From contig JAKOMP010000019.1 in NCBI GenBank assembly GCA_022241785.1, forward strand, positions 1-64,000: a stretch of DNA of 64,000 nt, in the 5' to 3' direction. The first letter of the stretch is position 1, and every line of letters starts with the position of its first letter. Positions 31,686 through 41,722 of the stretch are shown in pieces. The notes under the pieces were generated by a model. That model saw only the letters and a list, made by a program, of their open reading frames with translations, was not told the origin of the DNA and searched no databases. Source of the DNA: Cyanocohniella sp. LLY (GTDB taxonomy: Bacteria > Cyanobacteriota > Cyanobacteriia > Cyanobacteriales > Nostocaceae). The position numbers and the translations under genes are program-made.

Positions 31686-31859
31686 TGACAAGTGTAGGTT
31701 TTTAATTTAGGTGTGAGTTGACACTCTCAAACACAATTTTAAACTGTGTGAAAACACCAAATTTCGTTCTTGAGTGGGAAACCAGAGGGGAAAGATGAGT
31801 TTTCAATCAACGAAAACACCCCATTTCAGATGCATTCGTGAAAAACCTACACCTGTCAG
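31686..31859. mobile_element. 174-bp MITE with 18-bp TIRs
   Basis: Left TGACAAGTGTAGGTTTTT (31686-31703); right AAAAACCTACACCTGTCA (31842-31859); TIRs differ at 1 of 18 positions. Flanked both sides by ACTCCCC/CTCTCTACTCCCC STRR sequence. Confidence 0.85.
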
Positions 31860-31964
31860 CTCTCTACTCCCCACTCTCTACTCCCCACTCCCAGCCTACG
31901 CAAGTAATTTTAGGAATCAAACCGGATTCCTATAGGTGGGCTTTTCACATCTGTTCCCACTGGA

Positions 31965-32420
31965 TTAACAAGGCATCAACGCATCTAATCTGCCCAATAC
32001 TGTCATATCTTCTGCATCCAACTCCACAGGAATACCACTACGAATTAATTCTGAAAAATCTTCATTGGGAACCATCACAGTCAAAGTATACAAGCGAGTA
32101 TTTCCTGTATTTTTCAGCAAATGAGTACCAGTAGGAGGCACTAACAAACTATCTCCAGCTTTAATTGGAACACTCTTGCCGTCACAAATAGCTATTCCTT
32201 CCCCTTTCAGGACAAAAAACATTTCCACCGCCCACTGATGATGATTTGGCGGTGTTTGACCCCCAACATCAAAAATTTCTACACAGCAAGTTAAAGAGGT
32301 ATTGGCATTAATAGAATCGAAAATAATCGCTAGCCGATTGGAGTCGTGTGGACTGATACGATATGTTTGATAGTCTTTGGGTGACTTGATAATAGGAATT
32401 ACACATCTAGTAGCGTGCAT
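31965..32420 (-). CDS. Cupin domain protein
   Basis: HHQWAVEMFFVLKGEGIAICDGKSVPIKAGDSLLVPPTGTHLLKNTG. Confidence 0.93.
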   Translation of the reverse strand: MHATRCVIPIIKSPKDYQTYRISPHDSNRLAIIFDSINANTSLTCCVEIFDVGGQTPPNHHQWAVEMFFVLKGEGIAICDGKSVPIKAGDSLLVPPTGTHLLKNTGNTRLYTLTVMVPNEDFSELIRSGIPVELDAEDMTVLGRLDALMPC

Positions 32421-32460
32421 ATTTATCCCCTAATTCGTAATTCGTGTTTGAATTCAAGAC

Positions 32461-33243
32461 TCAAGACTTCAGTGCTGTGAAAACTGCTTGCGAATCTGTA
32501 ACAAAACCGAAACATTGCTTAATGTTGTACAACGTTGCCAGCCAACAATACTCAGGAGAAGTGGTAGCGGTGCAGTCTTTGACTAAAATGCAGTCATATC
32601 CTAAAAAGTTGGCGTCACACAGCGTACTCATGACACATTGATCAGCATTGACACCCCCAAATAATAGTGTCGTTATTCCCAAGTTCCGCAAAATACTATC
32701 TAAAGGCGTATCCCAAAATCCACTCATGCGGTATTTATCCACACAAATATCTTCTGGTAGCTGTGGAAGTTCGTCTACCACCGCCGCCGCCCAACTACCC
32801 GCCATCAGTACTTTAGCACCGTTGCTAGGTAAAGGATCACCCAGTCCCACACCGTCGCCTGTGGGGTTATAAACGTGATGCGAAGCCGCACTAATATTTA
32901 ATAAATCGGAACGATTTCCCCAGTTTACCCAAATTACAGGCACACCGATGGCCCGTAGTTCTGGAAGTAAGTTATTTAAAGGTTGGATGGGTTGACGCGC
33001 TGGATTGACATCTACACCGATATGTGAAAGCCAACCATCAGGGTGACAAAAGTCGTTTTGCATATCAATCACCAGAATGGCAGTTTTGGCTAAATCCAGG
33101 TGCAGAGTTTTAGTTTCTGTGGATACGGTAACAGGTAGGGGGGACTTTGGCGGACGAGTAATGTCTGCAATATCCTGATTCACACTCCAAGCGTTTGGTG
33201 CGACTCCCAAAGTCCGAAATGACGGATTCATAAATAACAACAC
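32461..33243 (-). CDS. Isochorismatase/cysteine hydrolase family protein
   Basis: TAILVIDMQNDFCHPDGW...VIWVNWGN...DKYRMSGFWDTPLDSILRNLGITTLLFGGVNADQCVMSTLCDANFLGYDCILVKDCTATT. Confidence 0.94.
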   Translation of the reverse strand: MLLFMNPSFRTLGVAPNAWSVNQDIADITRPPKSPLPVTVSTETKTLHLDLAKTAILVIDMQNDFCHPDGWLSHIGVDVNPARQPIQPLNNLLPELRAIGVPVIWVNWGNRSDLLNISAASHHVYNPTGDGVGLGDPLPSNGAKVLMAGSWAAAVVDELPQLPEDICVDKYRMSGFWDTPLDSILRNLGITTLLFGGVNADQCVMSTLCDANFLGYDCILVKDCTATTSPEYCWLATLYNIKQCFGFVTDSQAVFTALKS

Positions 33244-33385
33244 ACAAGACAGTACCTAAATTTGTAACCTGAATTGCTATTGAAAGTGCGATCGCTTCAT
33301 CAAGGTTAAAATCGCAGATCAGCTAGCGGTAAAGTTTCAACGTGTTACTCATAGAATAGTTGAAATCTAGTAATAGAGGTAAATT

Positions 33386-34783
33386 GTGAATTTTACTATC
33401 GAAAATGTTTTGATTGCTGATGAAGATGCCTACACAACCGTCAATGTGCAGGTTGCAGACAATCAGATAGTTGCCATTGCACCTAACCTCGATGTCATCG
33501 GTACTGCCGTTGATGGTACAAATAAGCTATTACTCCCAGGTTTCGTTAATGCTCATACCCATTCCTCGGAAATGTGGCAACGGGGTATAATGTCGATTTT
33601 TCCCTTGGAATTATGGTTGGCAGAATTATATGACTTTGCGCCCCTGGATTTAGAAAAAGTTTATCTCAGTGCTTTAGGTACAGCCGTAGAAACTTTACTT
33701 TCTGGTGGTACAAGTGTGGTAGATCATTTGGTGTTAATTCCGGGACAAGAGTTAGCCACCATCGCCACAGCTGTTCGTGCTTACAAAGAAGTGGGGATTC
33801 GGGCTTTTATTGCGCCCCTGATTCAAGATGAATCCCTCACCGCCGGTCTACCCTCTGGGGAATCAGCACAAAATCATGAGCCTTATTTTCGCTCAACTGC
33901 GGCCACATTGGAAATTATGGAAGAGGCCATCAAGCAGTTTCATCGCCCGGATGAGGGTGTAAATATGTTAGTTGCACCTACAGGGATTCAGCTGTGTACC
34001 GATGCCTTATTTACAGGATGTATTGAGTTAAGCGATCGCTATCATATTTGTCGTCACTCTCACTTGCTGGAAACTAAGGCCCAAGAAAAACTCGCCCAAG
34101 AAAAATATGGTTGTACTGCTGTTGAACATCTTCAACGTATCGGTTATTTGAGCGATCGCACTTCTTTAGCCCATTGTGTCTGGTTAAGTGATAATGATAT
34201 TACTATTCTGGCTCAAACCCAATCTACAGTTGTTCACAATCCTTTAAGTAACCTACGTTTAGGTAGTGGTATCGCCCCGATTTTAAAATATCGCCAAGCT
34301 GGGGTAAATGTCTCTTTTGGTTGTGATGGTGCTTCTAGTAATGATTCACAGGATTTGCTGGAAGCCATTAAAATTGGTTCTATTTTGCATAATATTACAG
34401 ACTCGGATTATCAGCACTGGATTACTCCCCGCCAATCTGTAGCAATGGCCTCTTTGGGGGGTGCTAAAGGACTAAATGTAGCTGATCAACTTGGTTCCTT
34501 GACCGTTGGGAAAAAAGCTGATTTAGTAATGTATGATTTGACTAATTTATCATTACTTCCCCGGACAGATCCCATTGGTTTATTAGTGTTAGGACGTCCC
34601 GCAAATGTTGTGGCTAGTGCGTGGGTGAATGGTAAACAAATTGTGGCTGATGGTCAAGTTACCACAATTAATGTTGATCAATTACGGCAAGAATTATTTA
34701 AACATAGTCAATGGGAGACAAAGCGTAAGTCTCAAAGTGTGGCACAAATTGAGGCACATTACCGCAAAGTTATGGATTTATGA
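33386..34783 (+). CDS. Amidohydrolase (AtzA/TrzN/MTA-SAH deaminase-like)
   Basis: LLLPGFVNAHTHSSEMWQRG; SLAHCVWLSDNDI; VVHNPLSNLRLGSGIAP; VNVSFGCDGASSNDSQDLLEAI; GSLTVGKKADLV. Confidence 0.93.
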   Translation: MNFTIENVLIADEDAYTTVNVQVADNQIVAIAPNLDVIGTAVDGTNKLLLPGFVNAHTHSSEMWQRGIMSIFPLELWLAELYDFAPLDLEKVYLSALGTAVETLLSGGTSVVDHLVLIPGQELATIATAVRAYKEVGIRAFIAPLIQDESLTAGLPSGESAQNHEPYFRSTAATLEIMEEAIKQFHRPDEGVNMLVAPTGIQLCTDALFTGCIELSDRYHICRHSHLLETKAQEKLAQEKYGCTAVEHLQRIGYLSDRTSLAHCVWLSDNDITILAQTQSTVVHNPLSNLRLGSGIAPILKYRQAGVNVSFGCDGASSNDSQDLLEAIKIGSILHNITDSDYQHWITPRQSVAMASLGGAKGLNVADQLGSLTVGKKADLVMYDLTNLSLLPRTDPIGLLVLGRPANVVASAWVNGKQIVADGQVTTINVDQLRQELFKHSQWETKRKSQSVAQIEAHYRKVMDL

Positions 34784-34839
34784 AATCTGGTGAGTGGGGA
34801 TTAAGGACTGGGAAGTGTTATCCCCATTATTCCCCTCAT

Positions 34840-35310
34840 TTATCTTTTTGACTGATATTTAACGTAACCTAATTGCCAATTTTGTGCTTGTTTTAACTGA
34901 TTTAACTTGCCTTGAGCAATTAGCTTTAAAGCAATACGAGTGTTTAATTGCCCCTTGATTATGGTGTAATATTTTGGCTGCTCAACTCCTGTAAACACCT
35001 TGCCACGATTGAAAAATTGTCCACAGTAAAGTTCAGTTCCCGGTATTGATACTGTAAATAATCCGTCACTTCTATATCCATTGGGAATGGCAAATATAGC
35101 ATAGACATTGTGCGGGCCGCGCCAAGGCTGAACTACTAGTTTCTCAGGATGGGTGTAGTATTTTTCACCTGAGGCAGATCTAAACGCACCTGGTTGACAT
35201 CTGACTACAGGTGGTTTTTCGGCGATGTAAGAGGAAACATAAGAAAATCCTAGAACTCCACATAAGCTCAGGAAAAATAATACGTAGAATATTAATTTTT
35301 TCACTTGCAC
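34840..35310 (-). CDS. Hypothetical membrane-anchored/secreted protein
   Basis: 156 aa, N-terminal hydrophobic segment LIFYVLFFLSLCGVLGFSYVSSYI. Confidence 0.55.
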   Translation of the reverse strand: MQVKKLIFYVLFFLSLCGVLGFSYVSSYIAEKPPVVRCQPGAFRSASGEKYYTHPEKLVVQPWRGPHNVYAIFAIPNGYRSDGLFTVSIPGTELYCGQFFNRGKVFTGVEQPKYYTIIKGQLNTRIALKLIAQGKLNQLKQAQNWQLGYVKYQSKR

Positions 35311-35474
35311 TTGACTAGATACTGGATTGCTTCATGTAAGTTCATATTTTAGCGAATCATGACGATTTTGCGGGAAGCGCAGCTATGCCGTTAAGCTGAT
35401 CGCACTGAGATGAGTCACTTGTACATGTCATCTGGCAACTGTGAAAATTTATACAATACCACAGACGCGATCGC

Positions 35475-37553
35475 TTGCATGTTGCTAAATTAACAAAGAA
35501 TATTAGAACCAAGCACAGTTACTTACAAACTCTTATGGTATCTACTACTACACGCTTCTCGGATGTTCAAAACCATTGGGCGCTTCCATTCATTGAAGCC
35601 CTAGCAGCACGGCGGATTTTAAATGGCTATCCTAATGGAACTTTTCGTCCCGATAATTCTGTGACTCGCGCTGAGTTCGCAGCCATAATTGGGGCGGTAT
35701 TTACAATGCCGCTGTTGCGGAAATATGTCCCTTTTGTGGATGTCCCGGCTAATCACTGGGCCATAAGTGCCATTCAAAAAACTTACGAAACGGGATTTCT
35801 CATCGGCTATCCTGATGGGCGTTTTCGTCCCAATGACCGAATTTTCCGCAGCGATGTTTTAGTTGCTTTGGTCAATGGCTTGAATATTGCGGCTGATGTC
35901 AAACCTGATTTGTTGAGTGCTCTACCACAAATTTATCAAGATGCAGATAAAATTCCTGGTTATGCCAGAAGCCAAGTAGCTATTGCTACTAGTATAAATT
36001 TAGTGGCGAGTCATCCCAATGTAAAATTACTCAACCCGACTGTAGCGGCAACTCGCGCTGAAGTATCAGTAATGGTATATCAAGCTTTGGTGTATTTGGG
36101 GCAGATAGAAAAAATAGCTTCCAACTTCATCATAGTGCCACCGCTAGCCGTGCCAACTTCGGGAACTGTGAGTGTCAGTCATCAGCGAGAGTTTCGCGCG
36201 GCCTGGGTAACAACAGTTTGGAATAGTGATTGGCCTTCCAAAGCGGGACTTCCTGTAGCCCAACAGCAAGCGGAATTTTTAGAAATTCTCAACCGCCTCC
36301 AAGCATTAAACTTTAACGCCCTAATTTTGCAAGTGCGACCAGAGGGCGATGCTTTATATTCTTCCCCATTAGAGCCGTGGAGTGCTTGGCTGACGGGAAC
36401 TCAAGGTAGAGCGCCAGAACCATTTTATGATCCTTTAGAGTTTGCGATCGCAGAATGTCACAAGCGTAATATTGAACTTCATGCTTGGTTTAATCCTTAC
36501 CGCGCCAAAACTAGTCTCACAGCTAGACCCAATGCCCGCCCCCATATAGCTTTGACCAATCCCGAAGTAGTTTACCAGTGGGGTACTCAGCTATGGATGG
36601 ACCCAGGAATCAAAATTGTCCAAGATAGAGCCTATAACGTCATTATGGATGTTGTCAGTCGCTACAATTTGGATGGCATTCACCTAGATGATTATTTTTA
36701 CCCTTATCCCATCCAGGGTCAGACTTTCCCCGATGATAAAACCTATGCAGCATATAGGGCTACAGGTGGTGGACTTAGCTTAGGTGATTGGCGACGAGAA
36801 AATGTCAATCAAATGGTGTTGCGTCTATTTCAGGGAATTAAAGCTACAAAGCCCCATGTCAAATTTGGCATTAGTCCTTTTGGGATTTATCGACCTGGAC
36901 AACCACCAGGAATCACTGGCTTAGATGCCTATAATGTGCTTTATGCCGATGCTAAAAAATGGTTAGAGCAAGGCTGGGTTGATTATATGGCCCCCCAACT
37001 TTATTGGCGCACTGATCAAACAGCTCAGAGTTACCCAGTATTACTGCAATGGTGGACAGGAATTAATCCCCAACGACGACATATATATGTAGGTAATACT
37101 CTTAGTCAACTAGATGGTAAGGCCTGGAAAGATGAAGAAATTGATAAACAAGTAAAAATTACGCGCAACCTTGTAGGAAACTTAGCATTAGGAAACATTT
37201 TCTTCAGCATGACTCCGATTAATCAAAATCGCCAAGGCATTGCTGATAGATTCCAAAATTCACTTTATGCTAGTCCTGCAATAGTACCTACCATGCCTTG
37301 GCAGAATACAGTTGCACCACCTCCTCCTAAAGAACTGCAAGTTAACAATCGTCGGTTAAGTTGGCAACTAGGTGATAATCAACCTGTTCGTTCTTGGACT
37401 CTATACCGCCAAACTGGTACTACTTGGATACTTCAGCGGGTTTTGTCTGCCGGTACAACTTTCGCCACTGTGCAACAAGCTGGAACCTATGCCGTATGTG
37501 CAGTTGATAGATTGGCAAATGAGAGTTTAGGAACAGTAATTGCCGTAAGTTAG
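35475..37553 (+). CDS. SLH-domain protein with GHL10-type glycoside hydrolase domain
   Basis: SLH repeats FSDVQNHWALPFIEALAARRILNGYPNGTFRPDNSVTRAEFAAII and FVDVPANHWAISAIQKTYETGFLIGYPDGRFRPNDRIFRSD; GHL10 EFRAAWVTTVWNSDWPSKAG...NFNALILQVRPEGDALYSSPLEPWSAWLTG...GIHLDDYFYPYP. Confidence 0.95.
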   Translation: MHVAKLTKNIRTKHSYLQTLMVSTTTRFSDVQNHWALPFIEALAARRILNGYPNGTFRPDNSVTRAEFAAIIGAVFTMPLLRKYVPFVDVPANHWAISAIQKTYETGFLIGYPDGRFRPNDRIFRSDVLVALVNGLNIAADVKPDLLSALPQIYQDADKIPGYARSQVAIATSINLVASHPNVKLLNPTVAATRAEVSVMVYQALVYLGQIEKIASNFIIVPPLAVPTSGTVSVSHQREFRAAWVTTVWNSDWPSKAGLPVAQQQAEFLEILNRLQALNFNALILQVRPEGDALYSSPLEPWSAWLTGTQGRAPEPFYDPLEFAIAECHKRNIELHAWFNPYRAKTSLTARPNARPHIALTNPEVVYQWGTQLWMDPGIKIVQDRAYNVIMDVVSRYNLDGIHLDDYFYPYPIQGQTFPDDKTYAAYRATGGGLSLGDWRRENVNQMVLRLFQGIKATKPHVKFGISPFGIYRPGQPPGITGLDAYNVLYADAKKWLEQGWVDYMAPQLYWRTDQTAQSYPVLLQWWTGINPQRRHIYVGNTLSQLDGKAWKDEEIDKQVKITRNLVGNLALGNIFFSMTPINQNRQGIADRFQNSLYASPAIVPTMPWQNTVAPPPPKELQVNNRRLSWQLGDNQPVRSWTLYRQTGTTWILQRVLSAGTTFATVQQAGTYAVCAVDRLANESLGTVIAVS

Positions 37554-37633
37554 GGAACTTTCATTTCAATAAACATCCCCAAATTTATTGTAGAGCAGGC
37601 ATACTTCGACAAGCTCAGTACAAGTCTTGCCTG

Positions 37634-40255
37634 CTAATTACCAATACATTGACTCAGCAAAACTTCTAAATCATTGTTTACCTGTTCAAGTTCTTGACGC
37701 TTTTGATAAATCAACTCTTTTTCAGCTTCGCGTTGTTCCAGAGTTTCTTGATGAGCTTTTTCTTGTTGTTCCAGAAGGTTTTCATAAAGTGCGATCGCTT
37801 GCTCAATTACTCGGCTTGCTGACTCAACACGGCTATCAAAAATTGTGTTAATTATTTCTTTTAACTTATTATAAAATTCCTGTTTTGAGTCTTTCAACTT
37901 TTTAGTACCTGTGTCAGAAACTTTCTTCTTTATTTGGTCGTTTAATCCATCTAAATCAAGCATTCCTAAACCAAATGAACTAGCAATTGTAGCAGCAAGA
38001 CTAGCGACAACAACTGCAATGAATCCAATTCCTGCGAATACTATTAACCCCGCTGCTAAAGCAGCACCTATTCCCAGCCCTCCACCTATTCCTCCGAGAC
38101 CCATAAAATCATCATGGATACCAGTAATGGAAAGATCCATTTGTTTACTAAAATTTGTTTTAATCTTCTGATCTAAGCGTTGAAAATCTTCTTGAATCGC
38201 TTCTATTTCGTAAGCAATATTTGCATCTAAATAATCAACACCTTCTTTGATGATAATATCTTTTAGTGTCTGATTACCCCACTCATCTATTTCTTTTGAT
38301 AAGTCTCTGATAAATTGATTAGTATAATCTTTAATCAGTTTGTCTTGGCTTGTAACTGGGTTATGTTCCGAATACCAAATTTGACTTTTTTTAGCCATCT
38401 TTTTATCTAATTTCTTAAGCCACTCATCCCAAGACTTAGTAGCTTCTTCATAAACTTTCGTTACTAAATTAGATAATAATTTACGTATTTTTACATCTCG
38501 TCCACTGGCTTCTCCTATCTTTTCTAAAATTCCTAACTTTTCAGCCTCAGAAATTTGAATTTTTCCGTTTAAAGTATTTTCAGATTGAGATAAAGCATTG
38601 AAACATTTGTGAATTATTTTATTAATTTGACTGACAGAAGATTCAATTTTTACTCTGCCACTTTCAACTGTAAGAAATTGCTCAAGAGAAGAAGTAAAAT
38701 TTTGAAAGCTTTGCAAATACTCATTTTCTACTCCCTGTAAAATGGCATCTAGTGTAGCTTGAGCAGAAATTAAATGAACGCGGTTGTTACCTGTAACTAA
38801 GGGCTTTTGACCCAAGACAAACTTTTCAATTCTCTGTCTTACTTGTTCACGACCTTTCTCACTACGCACTAAATCTATGAAATTACCTACTACAAAAAGA
38901 TTATTGGCAGGTTCATTTTCTTGACCATGATTTAGTTGAATTTTTATATCCTGGAGTAAGTCACGCTCTCCTTGAGATAAGGAACATGAAGCATTAGTGA
39001 GAAAAATGACTGCATCAGTATCTTTGAGCAATCTTTGTGTAACTGTAGTGCGGTCAGGATGTTCGTTTAAGCCTGGAGAGTCTATGATTTCCACCCCACT
39101 ACTACATAACTCTAAATCAGGATGCTCAAAAACAATTTCTGCAATTTCCGAATGTGCTAATTCATCACTGAGACAACCTAATGCTGCTTCTTCTGAAATT
39201 GTCGCTTTTAGTTGATACTCTTCAGCAGGTATCTCTTCTTCTCGTCCATCTTTATAACGGCAAGTTACTCGTTTTTTAGTGCCATATTTTAAAACGGTTA
39301 TTGCACCACTACAAGGAATTTCCCTCACAGGTTGTATTTCTTCCCCTAGTAAAGCATTTAAAAAAGTTGATTTACCTCGGCTAAATTCACCGACAACTGC
39401 TAACCTAAATTGTTGAGATTGCAATTTTTTAAATACTTGGTTGGCTTCTTCTATCAAAGTATGAGGAAGAAATTCTTGCTGCTGGCATTCCTCAATAATT
39501 TCAAAAATCTGATTACAATAATTATCTAATTTTTTATGACGGCTTTGAACCTTTTTAAATTCTTTGTAATCTATATTCTTCTGCTGTTTAGTATTTTTGT
39601 GTTCTAGCTTAACAGGTAAAGTCTTCAGAATATCACTGGCGGCTTTGACAAATATAGTATCCAGTTCTTGGAAACGAGAGGGGTCAAGTAAAAAATGCAC
39701 TTCATTGACAGCAGTAAGTTCTACATTTCCATGATGAGTAAATCCAGTTTCTAAAACTGCTAAGTGTTGTAGATTAATCCCTAACTGCTTGGCAACTATT
39801 TGTAAATACTTTTTCTCACGGGAATCCATGTCTCCATCTGCGGCTGATATTTCATAACCAAAGTTGATTAACAACAATCTTTCTGATTCGGAAAGTGGAG
39901 CCGCAAGTGTCAATAAGTCATTAGCTTTTTGATAAACTTGATTTTCTTTTACACCCTTAATCATCAAATGTGTTAATCGACGCACATCACTGTCTGGAAG
40001 GCTAAATCGATAAACAATGGTCAGTAACCTTTGCTTTTCCGACTCAGCTACTTTGCCATCTACAAATATCACTCCCAGTAATACTGTGACTAAATTTGCT
40101 AAAAATATTACAAGCGGCGTGATATCTCGTTGACTCAGTTTTTGTCCTGTGATGCGCGACAATAATTCAATAGTCTGAGCGCCGACCTGTGCAGTTTTCA
40201 TAAAGATTGTGAGCCGATAAAGTTTTCCAGTTTTAGTATGCCCAGGTTTTACCAA
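37634..40255 (-). CDS. TerB-like domain plus dynamin-family GTPase
   Basis: TerB-like NFGYEISAADGDMDSREKKYLQIVAKQLGI; G1 GEFSRGKSTFLNALLG, G3 DSPGL; hydrophobic segment GIGAALAAGLIVFAGIGFIAVVVASLAATIASSFG; C-terminal coiled coil. Confidence 0.9.
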   Translation of the reverse strand: MVKPGHTKTGKLYRLTIFMKTAQVGAQTIELLSRITGQKLSQRDITPLVIFLANLVTVLLGVIFVDGKVAESEKQRLLTIVYRFSLPDSDVRRLTHLMIKGVKENQVYQKANDLLTLAAPLSESERLLLINFGYEISAADGDMDSREKKYLQIVAKQLGINLQHLAVLETGFTHHGNVELTAVNEVHFLLDPSRFQELDTIFVKAASDILKTLPVKLEHKNTKQQKNIDYKEFKKVQSRHKKLDNYCNQIFEIIEECQQQEFLPHTLIEEANQVFKKLQSQQFRLAVVGEFSRGKSTFLNALLGEEIQPVREIPCSGAITVLKYGTKKRVTCRYKDGREEEIPAEEYQLKATISEEAALGCLSDELAHSEIAEIVFEHPDLELCSSGVEIIDSPGLNEHPDRTTVTQRLLKDTDAVIFLTNASCSLSQGERDLLQDIKIQLNHGQENEPANNLFVVGNFIDLVRSEKGREQVRQRIEKFVLGQKPLVTGNNRVHLISAQATLDAILQGVENEYLQSFQNFTSSLEQFLTVESGRVKIESSVSQINKIIHKCFNALSQSENTLNGKIQISEAEKLGILEKIGEASGRDVKIRKLLSNLVTKVYEEATKSWDEWLKKLDKKMAKKSQIWYSEHNPVTSQDKLIKDYTNQFIRDLSKEIDEWGNQTLKDIIIKEGVDYLDANIAYEIEAIQEDFQRLDQKIKTNFSKQMDLSITGIHDDFMGLGGIGGGLGIGAALAAGLIVFAGIGFIAVVVASLAATIASSFGLGMLDLDGLNDQIKKKVSDTGTKKLKDSKQEFYNKLKEIINTIFDSRVESASRVIEQAIALYENLLEQQEKAHQETLEQREAEKELIYQKRQELEQVNNDLEVLLSQCIGN

Positions 40256-40344
40256 AATTCACTTATTTACCGAATAATTACGGTTATATTTTTGACTTAT
40301 AATTAGTTAGGCTCAGAAAAATTAGCTTTTAGTAATGCAGAAAT

Positions 40345-41640
40345 ATGTTGTTCCAATTTGCCCCTGCAATTCGAGCTGGTATTGAAACTGGTAAATATAT
40401 TCAAGTCTTGAGCAATGGAATACCAATCAGTATGGCTAGAGATGGAGCTACGGGACAGTTTATTGCTCATGCGATTGGTGCAACAGTCAATAATAGCCCT
40501 TTATCACCCCTGGTAGTTGCTCCTAATTTGTTGATAAATGGGATGCAAATGTATCAAAACCATCAAGGCTTTACATCTGTACTCAATAGTCTGCAAACTT
40601 TACAAACTAGCTTGGGAGTGTTGCAAGCCACAACAGCTTTGATTGGTGTGGGAACAATCGCAGGTGTAGCACTAACAGCAGTCAATCTACATCAGACACT
40701 CAAGCTGAGAAAAGAAGTAGAGCAAATGCGGCTGGAAGTCAAAAATGGCTTTATTGACTTAAAACAAGCTTTAAAAGACCAAGGAGCAGAAATTCGACAA
40801 TTAATTGAAGAAGTAGCCCAAGATATCAAATTTGAACAACATCGTACTGTTTTAATTCGGGCGTATGGGCTGTTTATCCAGGCGATGAACCGCTTTCGTT
40901 CAGCAATGCAATTACAGGATATGAACCGGAGAAACGCTGAGATTGATGGTGTGCGGGGAATGTTATTTGAGGCTTTAGCCGATTACACTAATCCTCATTT
41001 GTTATCAGAAACTTGTGCAGCTGGACAACTCCGCAGACTGGAATGTGCTTGGACAATTGAACAGGGGATTATTGCGACATATCAAGCCCAAAACGAAATG
41101 TCAGCCGTTAGCGATAGACTTTACCATCTGCAAAATACCATCAGTGAAAATGCTTGCATGGTAATCAATTCATGCGAATCATGCGATGAACTTGATTTTC
41201 TTTTCCCTGAAATCAGCCGGATTCGTAACCACGATTTAGCAGTTGTGGAAACATGGCATCATCAAGTTGAGTGGATGCGATCGCTATCTCCATCAGATCT
41301 GAAACTCTTAAATAGCGCTGATTTCAATACTTCAGAATCTAACGACACCCCAGACACCAACGCAGCCACAACTGCTTTAGTACCACCAGAACAACTAACG
41401 TATGAAAATTTAAGTGAAAAATCTCACTTTGCTTCTCTGCGTGACCAGTTACTATTTATATTTAAGCCAGCGCTACGTAAAGACTATGAAGCCTACGTAA
41501 ATCAACAAGCTGGTGTTGCTGGTTACAGAACATTATTTCCTAAGAATTTACAGCAAGCTTCAGATTTAACGGTTGCTAATCTTTATTACTACTTCAAGAT
41601 TCGAGATGAATCGAAAGTTGAGCAAGAACAAGCAGTGTAG
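40345..41640 (+). CDS. Hypothetical protein with TM segment plus coiled coil
   Basis: ATTALIGVGTIAGVALTAVNLHQTLKLRKEVEQMRLEVKNGFIDLKQALKDQGAEIRQLIEEV; divergent from the dynamin gene. Confidence 0.75.
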   Translation: MLFQFAPAIRAGIETGKYIQVLSNGIPISMARDGATGQFIAHAIGATVNNSPLSPLVVAPNLLINGMQMYQNHQGFTSVLNSLQTLQTSLGVLQATTALIGVGTIAGVALTAVNLHQTLKLRKEVEQMRLEVKNGFIDLKQALKDQGAEIRQLIEEVAQDIKFEQHRTVLIRAYGLFIQAMNRFRSAMQLQDMNRRNAEIDGVRGMLFEALADYTNPHLLSETCAAGQLRRLECAWTIEQGIIATYQAQNEMSAVSDRLYHLQNTISENACMVINSCESCDELDFLFPEISRIRNHDLAVVETWHHQVEWMRSLSPSDLKLLNSADFNTSESNDTPDTNAATTALVPPEQLTYENLSEKSHFASLRDQLLFIFKPALRKDYEAYVNQQAGVAGYRTLFPKNLQQASDLTVANLYYYFKIRDESKVEQEQAV

Positions 41641-41722
41641 GTTATGACAACAAAGCAGTATCTAGTTTCTCAATCACAAAATTCTGAAGTACAAGAAATT
41701 CATCTTCTCTAATTAACTAAAT

